A stretch of 64,000 nt of DNA, taken from positions 81,013 through 145,012 of the forward strand of contig NZ_UCNW01000002.1 in assembly GCF_900474185.1 (NCBI RefSeq), read 5' to 3'. The notes below the pieces were generated by a model. That model was not told the DNA's origin. It saw nothing but the letters and a program-made list of their open reading frames with translations, and searched no databases. This stretch comes from Synechococcus sp. UW69. GTDB lineage: Bacteria > Cyanobacteriota > Cyanobacteriia > PCC-6307 > Cyanobiaceae. Below are positions 54,401 to 62,371 of this stretch, piece after piece. The translations under genes and the position numbers were made by a program. How positions within the stretch are numbered: position 1 is the stretch's first letter; every line of letters begins with the position of its first letter.

Positions 54401-56379
54401 TTTGGAATGCCCGTAGCTGAGCCAAGTTTCAAAGTGCCTCCCGCAACGACTGTCTCCCCCTTGTAGGAATTTTCAGCTGTTAACTCAAGAACACCAGCGC
54501 CAATCTTGTTGAAGCCAGCGCTGCCCGTGATCGCACCATCAATCGACAAGGATGCGCCTTGTTTTGAAACATCGATCGTGCTATCTGAAGCCAAACTAAA
54601 TCCCTTCGCAAGGCTCGCCTTGCCATCTCCACTGTTCTGAAGCGTTCCGCTTTTAAGCGTTAGCGAATCGATGCTGATATCTTGTTGATCATTGAGATCA
54701 AGCGTTGCACCGGAGTCAACCCTTGTTGAGGATATATTTGGGATGCCCGTAGGAGAACCAAGCCTTAAAGTCCCTTCCTTAACGGCTGTCTCCCCCTTGT
54801 AGGAATTTTTTCCAGAGAAGATTGTCGTACCACCCCCAACCTTGCTGAAATTACCATCATCGCCATAGATTTCTCCCGAAAACTCAGAATCAAACTTACC
54901 TGCACTCAAAGTCTCGAATTTAGCAATCTCTATATTTCCAGCCCCTGCAATCGAGCCAACAGTGTCTGATGAATAGACATTGTAGTAAGCATCTTTTTTG
55001 ACAACGACCCTCGTTTCGTCGCTTAAGCTTCCTCCTTCTTTGACAGTTAATTGGCCACCGCTGATGATCGTGTTACCTGTATAGTTATTTTCAGCTGTTA
55101 ACTCAAGAACACCAGCGCCAATCTTGGTGAAGCCAGCGCTGCCCGTGATCGCGCCATCAATCGACAAGGATGCGCCTTGTTTTGAAACATCGATCGTGCT
55201 ATCTGATGTCAAACTAAATCCCCGCGCAAGGCTCGCCTCGCCATCACCACTTTTCTGAAGCGTTCCGCCAGCGAGCGTCAGCGTATTGATACTGACATCT
55301 TCAAGATCGTTGAGATCAAGCGTTCCAAAAGTCCCTTTATCAACGTCGGATTCAACTGTTGTTGGGGATTGATATGGGATATCCGTAGGAGAACCAAGCC
55401 TTAAAGTCCCTCCCGCAACGACTGTCTCCCCCTTGTAGGAATTTTGAGCTGTTAACTCAAGGACACCATCACCAATCTTGGTGAAGCCAGCGCTGCCCGT
55501 GATCGCACCATCAATCGACAAGGATGCGCCTTGTTTTGAAACATCGATCGTGCTATCTGATGTCAAACTAAATCCCCGCGCAAGGCTCGCCTCGCCATCA
55601 CCACTTTTCTGAAGCGTTCCGCCAGCGAGCGTCAGCGTATTGATACTGACATCTTCAAGATCGTTGAGATCAAGCGTTCCAAAAGTCCCTTTATCAACGT
55701 CGGATTCAATTGTTGTTTCGGATTGATTTGGGATGCCCGTAGGAGAACCAAGCCTTAAAGTCCCTTCTTTAACGACTGTCTTCCCCTTATAGGTATTGTT
55801 GCCCGACATCTCAGTGATGCCCTTACCTATAAAAGCCAAGAACGATGGCGTATCCATCTGCCAACCATTCGAGAAATTGCCAGAGAAACTCCAATGATAG
55901 CCATTGTTATTAATTCTACTTCCTCCTTTGGTATCGATTTTCCCAGCTTCTTTCAAATCGTCTAAAACAGGGTTTTTATTGTGTTGATGAACCTTAAAAT
56001 CAAGTTCGCTGGACTCGTTGCCCAGGGCAGTCAACATCCCCCCTTCAAACACGGGTCTTATCTTTCCCTCGTCAGCAAGATCCCCTGGTTCTTTATCCCC
56101 TAATTTTTCAACGTCATCGAGCGTGGCATCATCACAACTAATGCCTGTGGGGCAACCCTCCTTACAGACTTGAAAGCGTTTTGTGACCGTTTGCTTGCAG
56201 TATTCTGGATCGTTCCCACTAATGTCCTGCTGACACCTCCACAAGGCATCTAGATAACTTATTTTGCAGTTGGTATTGCACAATTCCGCAGCATCAGACC
56301 CATCCGAGGAGTGCGCGGGAAGCAAATGGGCTGCCGACAAGTAAAACGCGGCGATGGCAGTGAGCTTGAACTTATTCAT
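51427..56379 (-). CDS. Giant autotransporter-like surface protein (type V secretion), 1650 aa
   Basis: The N-terminus is a signal peptide (KFKLTAIAAFYLSAAHLLPAHS). Next is a Cys-rich segment (about 33-82; CNTNC, CQQD, CKQT, CKEGC). From about 190 to 900 there are autotransporter passenger repeats (NSYKGETVV..GTLRLGS, GTLDLND, GFTKIG.GVLELTA), predicted to form a beta-helix. Residues about 1085-1165 are acidic DGDGDGLPDVIDP-type repeats, like calcium-binding thrombospondin type 3 repeats. A Glu/Val/Ala-rich stretch (about 1255-1345) leads to a C-terminal autotransporter beta-barrel (about 1359-1650; DGVSAWVKGFGG.., ending in VTFQF, the terminal Phe typical of BAM substrates). It is probably an adhesin or surface-defence layer. 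Passenger DNA is visibly AT-richer than the barrel DNA. No chaperone or partner gene is adjacent. Confidence 0.9.
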   Translation of the reverse strand: MNKFKLTAIAAFYLSAAHLLPAHSSDGSDAAELCNTNCKISYLDALWRCQQDISGNDPEYCKQTVTKRFQVCKEGCPTGISCDDATLDDVEKLGDKEPGDLADEGKIRPVFEGGMLTALGNESSELDFKVHQHNKNPVLDDLKEAGKIDTKGGSRINNNGYHWSFSGNFSNGWQMDTPSFLAFIGKGITEMSGNNTYKGKTVVKEGTLRLGSPTGIPNQSETTIESDVDKGTFGTLDLNDLEDVSINTLTLAGGTLQKSGDGEASLARGFSLTSDSTIDVSKQGASLSIDGAITGSAGFTKIGDGVLELTAQNSYKGETVVAGGTLRLGSPTDIPYQSPTTVESDVDKGTFGTLDLNDLEDVSINTLTLAGGTLQKSGDGEASLARGFSLTSDSTIDVSKQGASLSIDGAITGSAGFTKIGAGVLELTAENNYTGNTIISGGQLTVKEGGSLSDETRVVVKKDAYYNVYSSDTVGSIAGAGNIEIAKFETLSAGKFDSEFSGEIYGDDGNFSKVGGGTTIFSGKNSYKGETAVKEGTLRLGSPTGIPNISSTRVDSGATLDLNDQQDISIDSLTLKSGTLQNSGDGKASLAKGFSLASDSTIDVSKQGASLSIDGAITGSAGFNKIGAGVLELTAENSYKGETVVAGGTLKLGSATGIPKGSKTTIEKDGTLDLNGQKDVEITSLTLDRGTLRSSSRRGHTTSELTSDLTLKGNAEIHVAADSFLSIKGNVQGGGGFRKTGKSNLSLMGENTYSGDTHIQEGALVVGGQLSDKNRVIVDLGGRYVVDTTDEIGSIEGSGGITLGQGGKAIILTAGSLNTDTTWSGTMERPAGGFTKVGYGTTTFSGVNIYRGPTTIEDGVLALANAQGIDQESETFVKGRGRLDLASNSIGRGEFKINRLDITEGGQVFISPVQPLVSQSIELNAYEADAVLPGGIATVLNRKNNPPIRVSDEFEFESGSLVVGIPQELQNIDLDDDGKAVYEIIAGNVDGAEKLAKNTFIVVQGQKGGGAYKFEGLGEENAVTGMGAVYEGYLEEGSLDLVVQVNDNLECLLDPDSCKEEGTEKPPVIPPFQPPTCEGDDCSVGNELPIVDGDGDGLPDVIDPEPEKPCEGDECDVSNELPDTDGDGEPDAIDEDDDNDGIPDENDPDADGDGELDALPGCEVGDDLCDVISDIPGDEDEAWDEEEEVAGEIIDALLDGLENEEIDLPLSFDFGQLSRLVGSGLAPRNVDAAGRGLALHNNLLVDTLFDRQPLRQFEELVAEEVVEESVVEDEAVMEEAAPVQPLWLKADELSDGEAAEYVEGAVEGVEVAEVEVDDAAGNGDAAVAIEVEEGAVVVEFDGVSLVDLNDDELDLAKRDGVSAWVKGFGGNSRADESSILYNDYDLSAYGTSFGVDVALSETFQIGAYANYGDLNVNQHSGETGGGSWNPEGWGGGLTAQYSTRHFYVQGLLGASEFSGEQSRNILRINEDLGGNTAKGDKSVTSYLGALRIGAPFKTGGVVLEPQGQVVWTRNHEQGFSESHGTEKNLRLKYKSRTTNFAETELGMKLSVPIRTGERGLLVPSLRAAWLADWNQANEGQEIGYKFTNKTVNFDSQLGTENGALLEAGLDYTVQNVNGISVKLYGRGGMEFWASDRGTTWRASGGVTFQF
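55089..55760. repeat. Two near-identical 354-bp direct repeats within the autotransporter passenger
   Basis: The block at about 55089-55400 is repeated at about 55443-55760 with a period of 354 bp (118 residues), nearly identical at the nucleotide level through GGATGCGCCTTGTTTTGAAA and the following 180 bp. A more diverged third copy lies near 54480-54790. The repeat is in frame, so unequal recombination would change passenger length without breaking the reading frame. Confidence 0.9.
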
Positions 56380-56867
56380 TTTATTCGTTTGTAATCAACT
56401 TTATTAGCTTATGCTCTACCTAAGGTTTTGCAATAATCCACAACCAATCTTTCGATTCTAGTGAGACTTTGAATGGGAATAGCTTTACGGCTCCTCTTTT
56501 CTCGTGGCACGGATCAAAGGAAAAGGGTTGGTTTTTTCCCGGTTAGCTATCAATTTGCGTGATTCATACTTCGGACCCCCTTGATTTCTGAGCGCAGCAC
56601 TGCCTGATATCGATACACCTTCCTGCTCAGAACAGGAAGCTTTCGATGCAATTACTAGGCTCCTGAGCTTCAAACAGTTCCACCTCACGTTTTGAGAACG
56701 CTTGCAGAGCCCTTTGAGATCTCAAAGTACTGAGGATTGGTTCTTCGCTGTCGTGACTACGACTCAGAAGAGCAATGGTGCATTTTCTTGCCCTGAGCTC
56801 TACGCCATTTGCTTGGTTGGGTTTGGTGAGGAGCCGGCTTGTTCCGAATGACCAGCCCAAGCAGCCT
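56380..56867. other. Intergenic stretch upstream of the autotransporter gene, no gene recognised
   Basis: About 490 bp of fairly AT-rich DNA between the autotransporter start and the convergently oriented end of the next gene. Two minus-strand ORFs of 67 and 77 codons overlap each other and have no recognisable protein pattern; I treat them as chance. The promoter of the autotransporter gene should lie here, but no clear -35/-10 pair could be picked. Confidence 0.5.
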
Positions 56868-57638
56868 CTAAACCGTGATGTCTGGGTTGGGTTGGCGGCC
56901 GCCGTAAATTAATCCGTGCAGCTCAGGGTCTTGCATGTAGCCCAGCACCCGAGCGGGGTAATCCAGCTTTCCGTTGTGGAGATAGGTGAGGGTGGCGATT
57001 GCCTTGGCATCCAGATACGAGCGACTCGCCTGCAGCATCAAGCTCTCCGGCAGGCCAAGGGCAAGCTTCAGCCGTTGGAACTTCGCCGCCAAGAAAGTGA
57101 TGTTCATCTCGGGATCCAGCAGCTGTTTGCGGGCCCAGGTGATTTCCTCCTGCGTCGGGTTCGCTGGAAGCCGGTTCTGATGAATGAGCTCAGCAATGCC
57201 GAGCTGCGCAAGACCATGGGTCTTCACCAGGCCGGAGTGGGCGATGAAGGGGAGGCTCTCCCCTGGCTTGGAGTGCTGGATCTCGTCGAAGAGAACGGCC
57301 GTGATCAACATCGGATTCACCTGATGCGCCGTTGCTTCGCGCAGGATCACCGGTTTCAGCTTCCGCAGGCGATTCAAGGTTGATGAGCGCAGCGGTTTGA
57401 GCTGATCGACGCTGTTTGTGAACAGCTGGGCAAGCTGTGTCTGGGGGCCATGCACACCGAAGCGCCGTTGCAGCAGCTTCAGTTCTTCCGGTGAAAAGTC
57501 TGTTGGCTCAAGTCTGTCCTCGACAACCACAGGCACCTGATTCTCGCGATCAGTGACAGGTTGTGCCCACTGTCCGATCAAGCAAAAGCTTGCTGCTGTC
57601 GCCAGAAGCGCAGTCGTTAATCGCAGTGGCTCAGCCAT
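56868..57638 (-). CDS. Exported lysozyme-like protein (DUF1402/lytic-transglycosylase-like)
   Basis: A 256-residue protein with a signal or anchor segment (LRLTTALLATAASFCLIGQWAQ). The core LREATAHQVNPMLITAVLFDEIQHS...GLAQLGIAELI follows the pattern of lytic transglycosylases and DUF1402 (a catalytic-type Glu after VLFDE and a G-x-x-Q-x-G segment), then helices with YLDAKAIATLTYLHNGKLDYPARVLGYMQD. If it is a lytic transglycosylase it would cut peptidoglycan in the periplasm. The ATG at 57638 is chosen; the longer open frame overlaps the divergent pgi. The family assignment is tentative. Confidence 0.65.
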   Translation of the reverse strand: MAEPLRLTTALLATAASFCLIGQWAQPVTDRENQVPVVVEDRLEPTDFSPEELKLLQRRFGVHGPQTQLAQLFTNSVDQLKPLRSSTLNRLRKLKPVILREATAHQVNPMLITAVLFDEIQHSKPGESLPFIAHSGLVKTHGLAQLGIAELIHQNRLPANPTQEEITWARKQLLDPEMNITFLAAKFQRLKLALGLPESLMLQASRSYLDAKAIATLTYLHNGKLDYPARVLGYMQDPELHGLIYGGRQPNPDITV

Positions 57639-57753
57639 GGGGGCTGGAAAACCGGTCAGTGGAAGGTGACATGAAACTAACTGGGGTGTCCTTTTGCGTG
57701 GGCATCCCGTCAGATCCTGGATACGTTCAGCAAGACTGCATCGCCCGCCCGGC

Positions 57754-59352
57754 ATGAGCTTCCCGGATTTCAGCGCTTCCGACGCTCAGATTCAATGGCA
57801 GCGTTTCTGTGATCTCAGCTGGTACCACGATGATCTTGGGGTCTGGTTGGACATCAGCCGGATGCACGTCAACGCCGCAGACCTGCAGCAGTTGCAGCCG
57901 CGGATGGACAAGGCCTTCACCGCGATGCAGGAGTTGGAAGCCGGAGCGATTGCCAATCCGGATGAACAGCGTCAGGTGGGTCACTACTGGCTGCGCACTC
58001 CCGAACTCGCTCCAAGCTCAGAGCTGCAGCAGCACATCTCCAGGGAAATCGAGTTGATCGCCGCCTTCGGGCGCGATGTGATCAACGGAACGATCAAGGC
58101 TCCCAACGGTGAAGCTTTCACCGATGTGCTCTGGATCGGCATTGGCGGCAGCGGTCTGGGTCCGGCATTGATGATTCGAGCTCTGCAGAACCCCGGTCAG
58201 GGACTTCCCTTCCACTTCTTCGACAACGTTGACCCCAACGGGATGAGCAACGTCCTGGCAGGTCTTGATGGTCGCTTGGATCGCACGCTGGTGGTGACTG
58301 TGAGCAAGTCGGGAGGCACCCCCGAACCGCATCTCGGCTTGGAGCAGGCTCGCCATCGGCTTGAAGCGGCTGGAGGCCAGTGGGCTGGTCAGGCTGTCGC
58401 TGTGACGATGCTGAACAGCAAGTTGGATCAGCAAGCTCAGTCCGAGGCTTGGCTCAAACGATTCGACATGTTCGATTGGGTTGGTGGCCGCACCAGCATC
58501 ACCAGTGCCGTTGGCCTGCTGCCTGGGGCCCTGATCGGTTGCGACATCCGCGACTTTCTCGCTGGCGCCTCTCAGATGGATGCCGCCACCCGCGAGGCGG
58601 ATCTGCGTCGGAATCCGGCTGCCCTGATGGCGGCCTCCTGGTTTGTCGCCGGCGGCGGTCGGGGTCAGCGCGACATGGTCGTTCTGCCTTATCGCGATCG
58701 ACTGGAGGTGTTCAGCCGTTACCTCCAGCAGCTGGTGATGGAATCCCTGGGCAAGCGCCTCGATCGCAACGGTGAGGTGGTGCACCAGGGCATTGCTGTT
58801 TACGGCAACAAGGGCTCCACCGATCAGCACGCCTACGTGCAACAACTTCGTGATGGTGTCGACAACTTCTTCGCCACCTTCATCGAGGTTCTGGAGGATG
58901 TCAGCGACATCCCCGTGATTGGTGGCGAATGCCCCGGCGACTTCCTTGACGGATTCCTACAGGGCACCCGCTCAGCCCTCACTGAGGGTGGGCGCCAGAG
59001 CATGACGATCAGCATGCGGTGTTTTGATGCCCGGCGCCTTGGTTCCTTGATTGCCTTGTTCGAGCGCGCCGTTGGCCTGTACGGCGAACTCGTCAACATC
59101 AATGCCTACCACCAGCCCGGCGTTGAGGCAGGCAAAAAAGCAGCGGCGGCGATTCTCGACCTGCAAGGCCGTGTGGAAGCGATCTTGGCCGACGGTGTGG
59201 CCCGTTCCGCCGACGAGATCCGCCTGGTCCTCGGGGATGGCACCGATGAATCCATTTTCTGGATCCTGCGTCATCTCACCAGCAACAAGCGGGGTTTCAA
59301 TGCTCAGGGGGACTGGGGCAAACCAGCTTCCATGCGGTTCAGCAAGAACTGA
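57754..59352 (+). CDS. pgi: Glucose-6-phosphate isomerase
   Basis: A 532-residue enzyme interconverting glucose 6-phosphate and fructose 6-phosphate. Family signatures: VLWIGIGGSGLGPALMIRAL, VTVSKSGGTPEPHLGLEQAR, the active-site block GRTSITSAVGLLPGAL, and KGSTDQHAYVQQLRDG, with YGELVNINAYHQPGVEAGKK near the C-terminus. The cyanobacterial form is 525-535 residues, as here. The ATG at 57754 gives MSFPDFSASDAQIQWQRF; the upstream open frame to 57694 is antisense to the divergent gene. Confidence 0.96.
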   Translation: MSFPDFSASDAQIQWQRFCDLSWYHDDLGVWLDISRMHVNAADLQQLQPRMDKAFTAMQELEAGAIANPDEQRQVGHYWLRTPELAPSSELQQHISREIELIAAFGRDVINGTIKAPNGEAFTDVLWIGIGGSGLGPALMIRALQNPGQGLPFHFFDNVDPNGMSNVLAGLDGRLDRTLVVTVSKSGGTPEPHLGLEQARHRLEAAGGQWAGQAVAVTMLNSKLDQQAQSEAWLKRFDMFDWVGGRTSITSAVGLLPGALIGCDIRDFLAGASQMDAATREADLRRNPAALMAASWFVAGGGRGQRDMVVLPYRDRLEVFSRYLQQLVMESLGKRLDRNGEVVHQGIAVYGNKGSTDQHAYVQQLRDGVDNFFATFIEVLEDVSDIPVIGGECPGDFLDGFLQGTRSALTEGGRQSMTISMRCFDARRLGSLIALFERAVGLYGELVNINAYHQPGVEAGKKAAAAILDLQGRVEAILADGVARSADEIRLVLGDGTDESIFWILRHLTSNKRGFNAQGDWGKPASMRFSKN

Positions 59353-59364
59353 TTGCGCCTGGTA

Positions 59365-61992
59365 TCAGGGCACCAGGTTGACCAGTTTCCCGGGAACCAC
59401 AATCACCCGCCGGGGTGCGGCGCCCTCCAACCATTTTTCGGCAACTTCACTGGCTAGGGCGAGCCGTTCTAACTCTTGCTTGTCGGCAGAAGCGGGAACC
59501 TGAATCTTGCCCCGCACCTTGCCCTTCACCTGGATCACCAGTTCAACACTGTCTTGAATAAGAGCCGACGGATCAAGGGCTGGCCAGGTTTGGCGATGAA
59601 CACTTCCGATTCCACCGAGGCGGCTCCAGAACTCTTCTGCTAAGTGCGGTGCAAAGGGGGCTAAGAGGCGAACCAGGCCGGAGAGGGCCTCCTGCAACAC
59701 AGGCTCACTCAGGGCGTCGACGCCTGTTGCGCTGATGGCATTGGAGAGCTTCATCAGCTCGGAGATCGCCGTATTCAGCTGAATCTCATCGCTGAGATCT
59801 TCGCTGACGGCTTCGATGGCGAGATGCAGGGCACGACGCACGGCGCTGTCGGCTTCATGAAGCGAATCCGACCGTTGCATCGGCTCCATGGAATCGATGC
59901 GTGCGGCACCCGCCTCAACAAGCCTCCACAGCCGTTGCAGGAAACGGAACTGGCCTTCCACATCGGCGTCATCCCACTCCAGATCCTTCTCTGGAGGTGC
60001 CTTGAACAGGATGAACATGCGGGCCGTATCAGCGCCGTAGCGATCGATTACGGCTGCAGGGTCGACGCCGTTGTATTTCGACTTCGACATTTTCTCGAAC
60101 AACACCTCCAGCTTGTCGTTGGTGTTGGGGTCGCGGGGATCCTCTGGATCCGCCACATCCGCAGGAGCGATGTACTTGCCGGTTGTCGCATTTCTGTAGG
60201 TGATTCCCTGAACCATCCCTTGGGTAAGGAGGCGTTCAAACGGTTCGTTGATGTCAATCAGGTCCCGATCCTTGAGCGCCTTGGTGAAGAAGCGTGCATA
60301 GAGCAGGTGCAGGATCGCGTGCTCGATCCCACCCACGTACTGCTTCACCGGCAACCAGCGGTTCACCGCCTCCTTGGTGAAGGGCTTTTCGGTGTTGTGG
60401 GGATCCGCAAAACGGAGGAAATACCAGGAGGAACACATAAACGTGTCCATGGTGTCGGTCTCGCGCTTGGCGGGCTTGCCACAGTTGGGGCAGGGCACGT
60501 TGACCCAATCGCTTTGCTGACTCAGGGGCGAGCCACCCTTCCCAGAAAGATCAATGCCCCGGGGCAGTTCCACCGGCAGGTCTTCTTTGGGGACAGCTAC
60601 CGCGCCGCAGTCATCGCAGTGAATAACAGGAATCGGGCAGCCCCAGTAGCGCTGGCGGGAGATCAGCCAGTCGCGCAGGCGATAGGTGACTTTGCTGCGG
60701 GCCCAACCCTGTTCCGCTCCATGGCTGGTGATGGAGGTCTTGGCCTCGGCTGATGCTGTGCCATCGAAGGATCCTGAATTGATCAGTGTTCCGGGATCCG
60801 TCCAGGCCTGACCAGCGGCGATCGCCTCCGCAGCCCCCTCGGCATCGATCACCTGCTGAATCGGCAGATCATTCGATTGGGCAAAGGCGATGTCACGTTG
60901 ATCGTGGGCCGGCACGCCCATGACGGCCCCGGTGCCGTATTCGGCGAGCACGTAGTCGGCGATCCAGACCGGAAGAACAGCTCCCGTCAGGGGGTTGACG
61001 ACACGACTGCCGATGGGAACACCCCGCTTGGGTCGGTCATCGCTTGTGCGTTCGATCGTGCTGAGCCGAGCCACTTCTTTTTTGAAGGCTTCGACCGCCC
61101 CCTTCTGCTCAGCGCTTGTCAGGTCGTCGACTTGCTCGTTTTCCGGAGCCAGCACCACGTAGCTCGCTCCGGCGAGGGTGTCGGGCCGGGTGGTGAACAC
61201 GGTGATCGTCTGGTCCTGGGCCCCTTCAACGCAGAAGGTGATTTCCGCGCCTTCGGAGCGGCCAATCCAGTTGGCCTGCATGGTGCGTACCCGTTCCGGC
61301 CAGCCCTGGAGCGCGTCAAGGTCGTTAAGAAGCGGTTCGGCGTAGTCGGTGATGCGTAGGAACCATTGGTTCAGCTGGCGTTGTTCCACCAGGGCCCCGG
61401 AGCGCCAGGATCGGCCGTCGCCATCCACCTGCTCATTGGCCAGAACGGTCTGGTCAACGGGATCCCAGTTGACGGTGGCGTTCTTGCGATAGGCAAGCCC
61501 CCCTTCAAGGAGTTCCAGGAAAAGCCATTGGGTCCAGCGGTAGTAGTCGCTGTGGCAGGTCGCCTGCTCGCGGCTCCAGTCAATCGATAAGCCAAGCCGA
61601 TCCAGCTGCGCCCTCATCTGATCGATGTTGCGGTCGGTCCAGTCCCCAGGATCGACATTCCTCTCGATCGCGGCATTTTCCGCGGGGAGTCCGAAGGCAT
61701 CCCAGCCCATGGGATGCAGTACAGAGTGTCCGCGCATGCGCTGAACACGGGCGATCACATCGGTGATGACGTAATTCCGCACATGGCCCATGTGCAAGCT
61801 TCCCGATGGGTACGGGAACATCGACAGGGCAAAGAAGCCAGGTTTGTCACTGTTCTCGTCGGTGGCATCCACCCCATCGGTTTTCCAGCTGGCCTGCCAG
61901 CGCTGTTCAAGCGCTACGGGGTCGTAACGATCGTTCTGCGTACTGGCGTCGACGGCAGGGTTGGCAGCGTTCACGGAACCAGCGCTCGGCAA
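59365..61992 (-). CDS. leuS: Leucyl-tRNA synthetase
   Basis: An 875-residue class I synthetase. HMGH (67-70) in [16 protein letters not shown] and KMSKS (about 633) in [12 protein letters not shown] are the ATP-binding signatures. The CP1 editing domain (about 230-430; [30 protein letters not shown]) removes mischarged amino acids; a zinc-type CPNCGK segment is at about 503. An anticodon-binding helical domain and a C-terminal domain end the protein. The N-terminal 20 residues are a variable leader. Convergent with pgi, 12 bp apart. Confidence 0.97.
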   Translation of the reverse strand: MPSAGSVNAANPAVDASTQNDRYDPVALEQRWQASWKTDGVDATDENSDKPGFFALSMFPYPSGSLHMGHVRNYVITDVIARVQRMRGHSVLHPMGWDAFGLPAENAAIERNVDPGDWTDRNIDQMRAQLDRLGLSIDWSREQATCHSDYYRWTQWLFLELLEGGLAYRKNATVNWDPVDQTVLANEQVDGDGRSWRSGALVEQRQLNQWFLRITDYAEPLLNDLDALQGWPERVRTMQANWIGRSEGAEITFCVEGAQDQTITVFTTRPDTLAGASYVVLAPENEQVDDLTSAEQKGAVEAFKKEVARLSTIERTSDDRPKRGVPIGSRVVNPLTGAVLPVWIADYVLAEYGTGAVMGVPAHDQRDIAFAQSNDLPIQQVIDAEGAAEAIAAGQAWTDPGTLINSGSFDGTASAEAKTSITSHGAEQGWARSKVTYRLRDWLISRQRYWGCPIPVIHCDDCGAVAVPKEDLPVELPRGIDLSGKGGSPLSQQSDWVNVPCPNCGKPAKRETDTMDTFMCSSWYFLRFADPHNTEKPFTKEAVNRWLPVKQYVGGIEHAILHLLYARFFTKALKDRDLIDINEPFERLLTQGMVQGITYRNATTGKYIAPADVADPEDPRDPNTNDKLEVLFEKMSKSKYNGVDPAAVIDRYGADTARMFILFKAPPEKDLEWDDADVEGQFRFLQRLWRLVEAGAARIDSMEPMQRSDSLHEADSAVRRALHLAIEAVSEDLSDEIQLNTAISELMKLSNAISATGVDALSEPVLQEALSGLVRLLAPFAPHLAEEFWSRLGGIGSVHRQTWPALDPSALIQDSVELVIQVKGKVRGKIQVPASADKQELERLALASEVAEKWLEGAAPRRVIVVPGKLVNLVP

Positions 61993-62020
61993 GGTTGCGA
62001 TCGTGCCACATGCCTGGTGT

Positions 62021-62242
62021 TCAGCCGAGGGAGCGGATCACAGTGATCTGGCGTCGATTGATCAGCACGGGCCGGCTGGCTGCCATGCGTTCAATGGCCA
62101 GAAATTCAGGGTCCTGCCAGATCAGACGCCCCTCGATGGGCTCCTGACCAACCAGCCCGATGCTGAGTGGCAGCTGTTCACGAATCCAGCTCTGCAGCAG
62201 CCGAACCCCCGGAAGACTTGGATCAAGTGGAGCTGTCTCCAT
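62021..62242 (-). CDS. hfq: RNA-binding protein Hfq, cyanobacterial type
   Basis: A 73-residue Sm-fold protein. The pattern [43 protein letters not shown] matches the diverged Hfq of cyanobacteria (S.PGVRQ.Q..I......V...L..G....G...WQD), which differs from enterobacterial Hfq at RNA-binding residues and in Synechocystis acts through pilus-related partners rather than as a general sRNA chaperone. It lies 28 bp upstream of leuS on the same strand and may be cotranscribed. Confidence 0.88.
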   Translation of the reverse strand: METAPLDPSLPGVRLLQSWIREQLPLSIGLVGQEPIEGRLIWQDPEFLAIERMAASRPVLINRRQITVIRSLG

Positions 62243-62321
62243 AGGATTCAGGGGCGATACCGGCCACGCATGCTGCAGTTCAGCAAAGATTGGCTGAAAT
62301 GAGCCTATAACTAAGGTGTCC

Positions 62322-62354
62322 GGTATTGTAATTGTTCAATACCAACCCAATACT
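62322..62354. promoter_or_regulatory. Symmetric repeat upstream of the integrase gene (possible operator)
   Basis: GGTATTG (62322-62328) and CAATACC (62337-62343) form a perfect 7-bp inverted repeat, and a third related copy CAATACT (62348-62354) follows with an 11-bp period, 17 bp before the GTG start of the integrase gene. The position and one-turn spacing suggest a repressor or recombinase-binding site; no specific regulator can be named. Confidence 0.4.
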
Positions 62355-62371
62355 AACTTTTCTCCAGGTCC

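Noticed and set aside
54470..55760. Regularly repeated blocks resembling a CRISPR or tandem array
   Set aside because: The repeats are long (354 bp), in frame and coding for beta-helix units; no short repeat-spacer pattern and no cas genes.
56485..56860. Two overlapping minus-strand ORFs (67 and 77 codons) upstream of the autotransporter
   Set aside because: No recognisable domain, signal peptide or protein-like composition, and they overlap each other in different frames.
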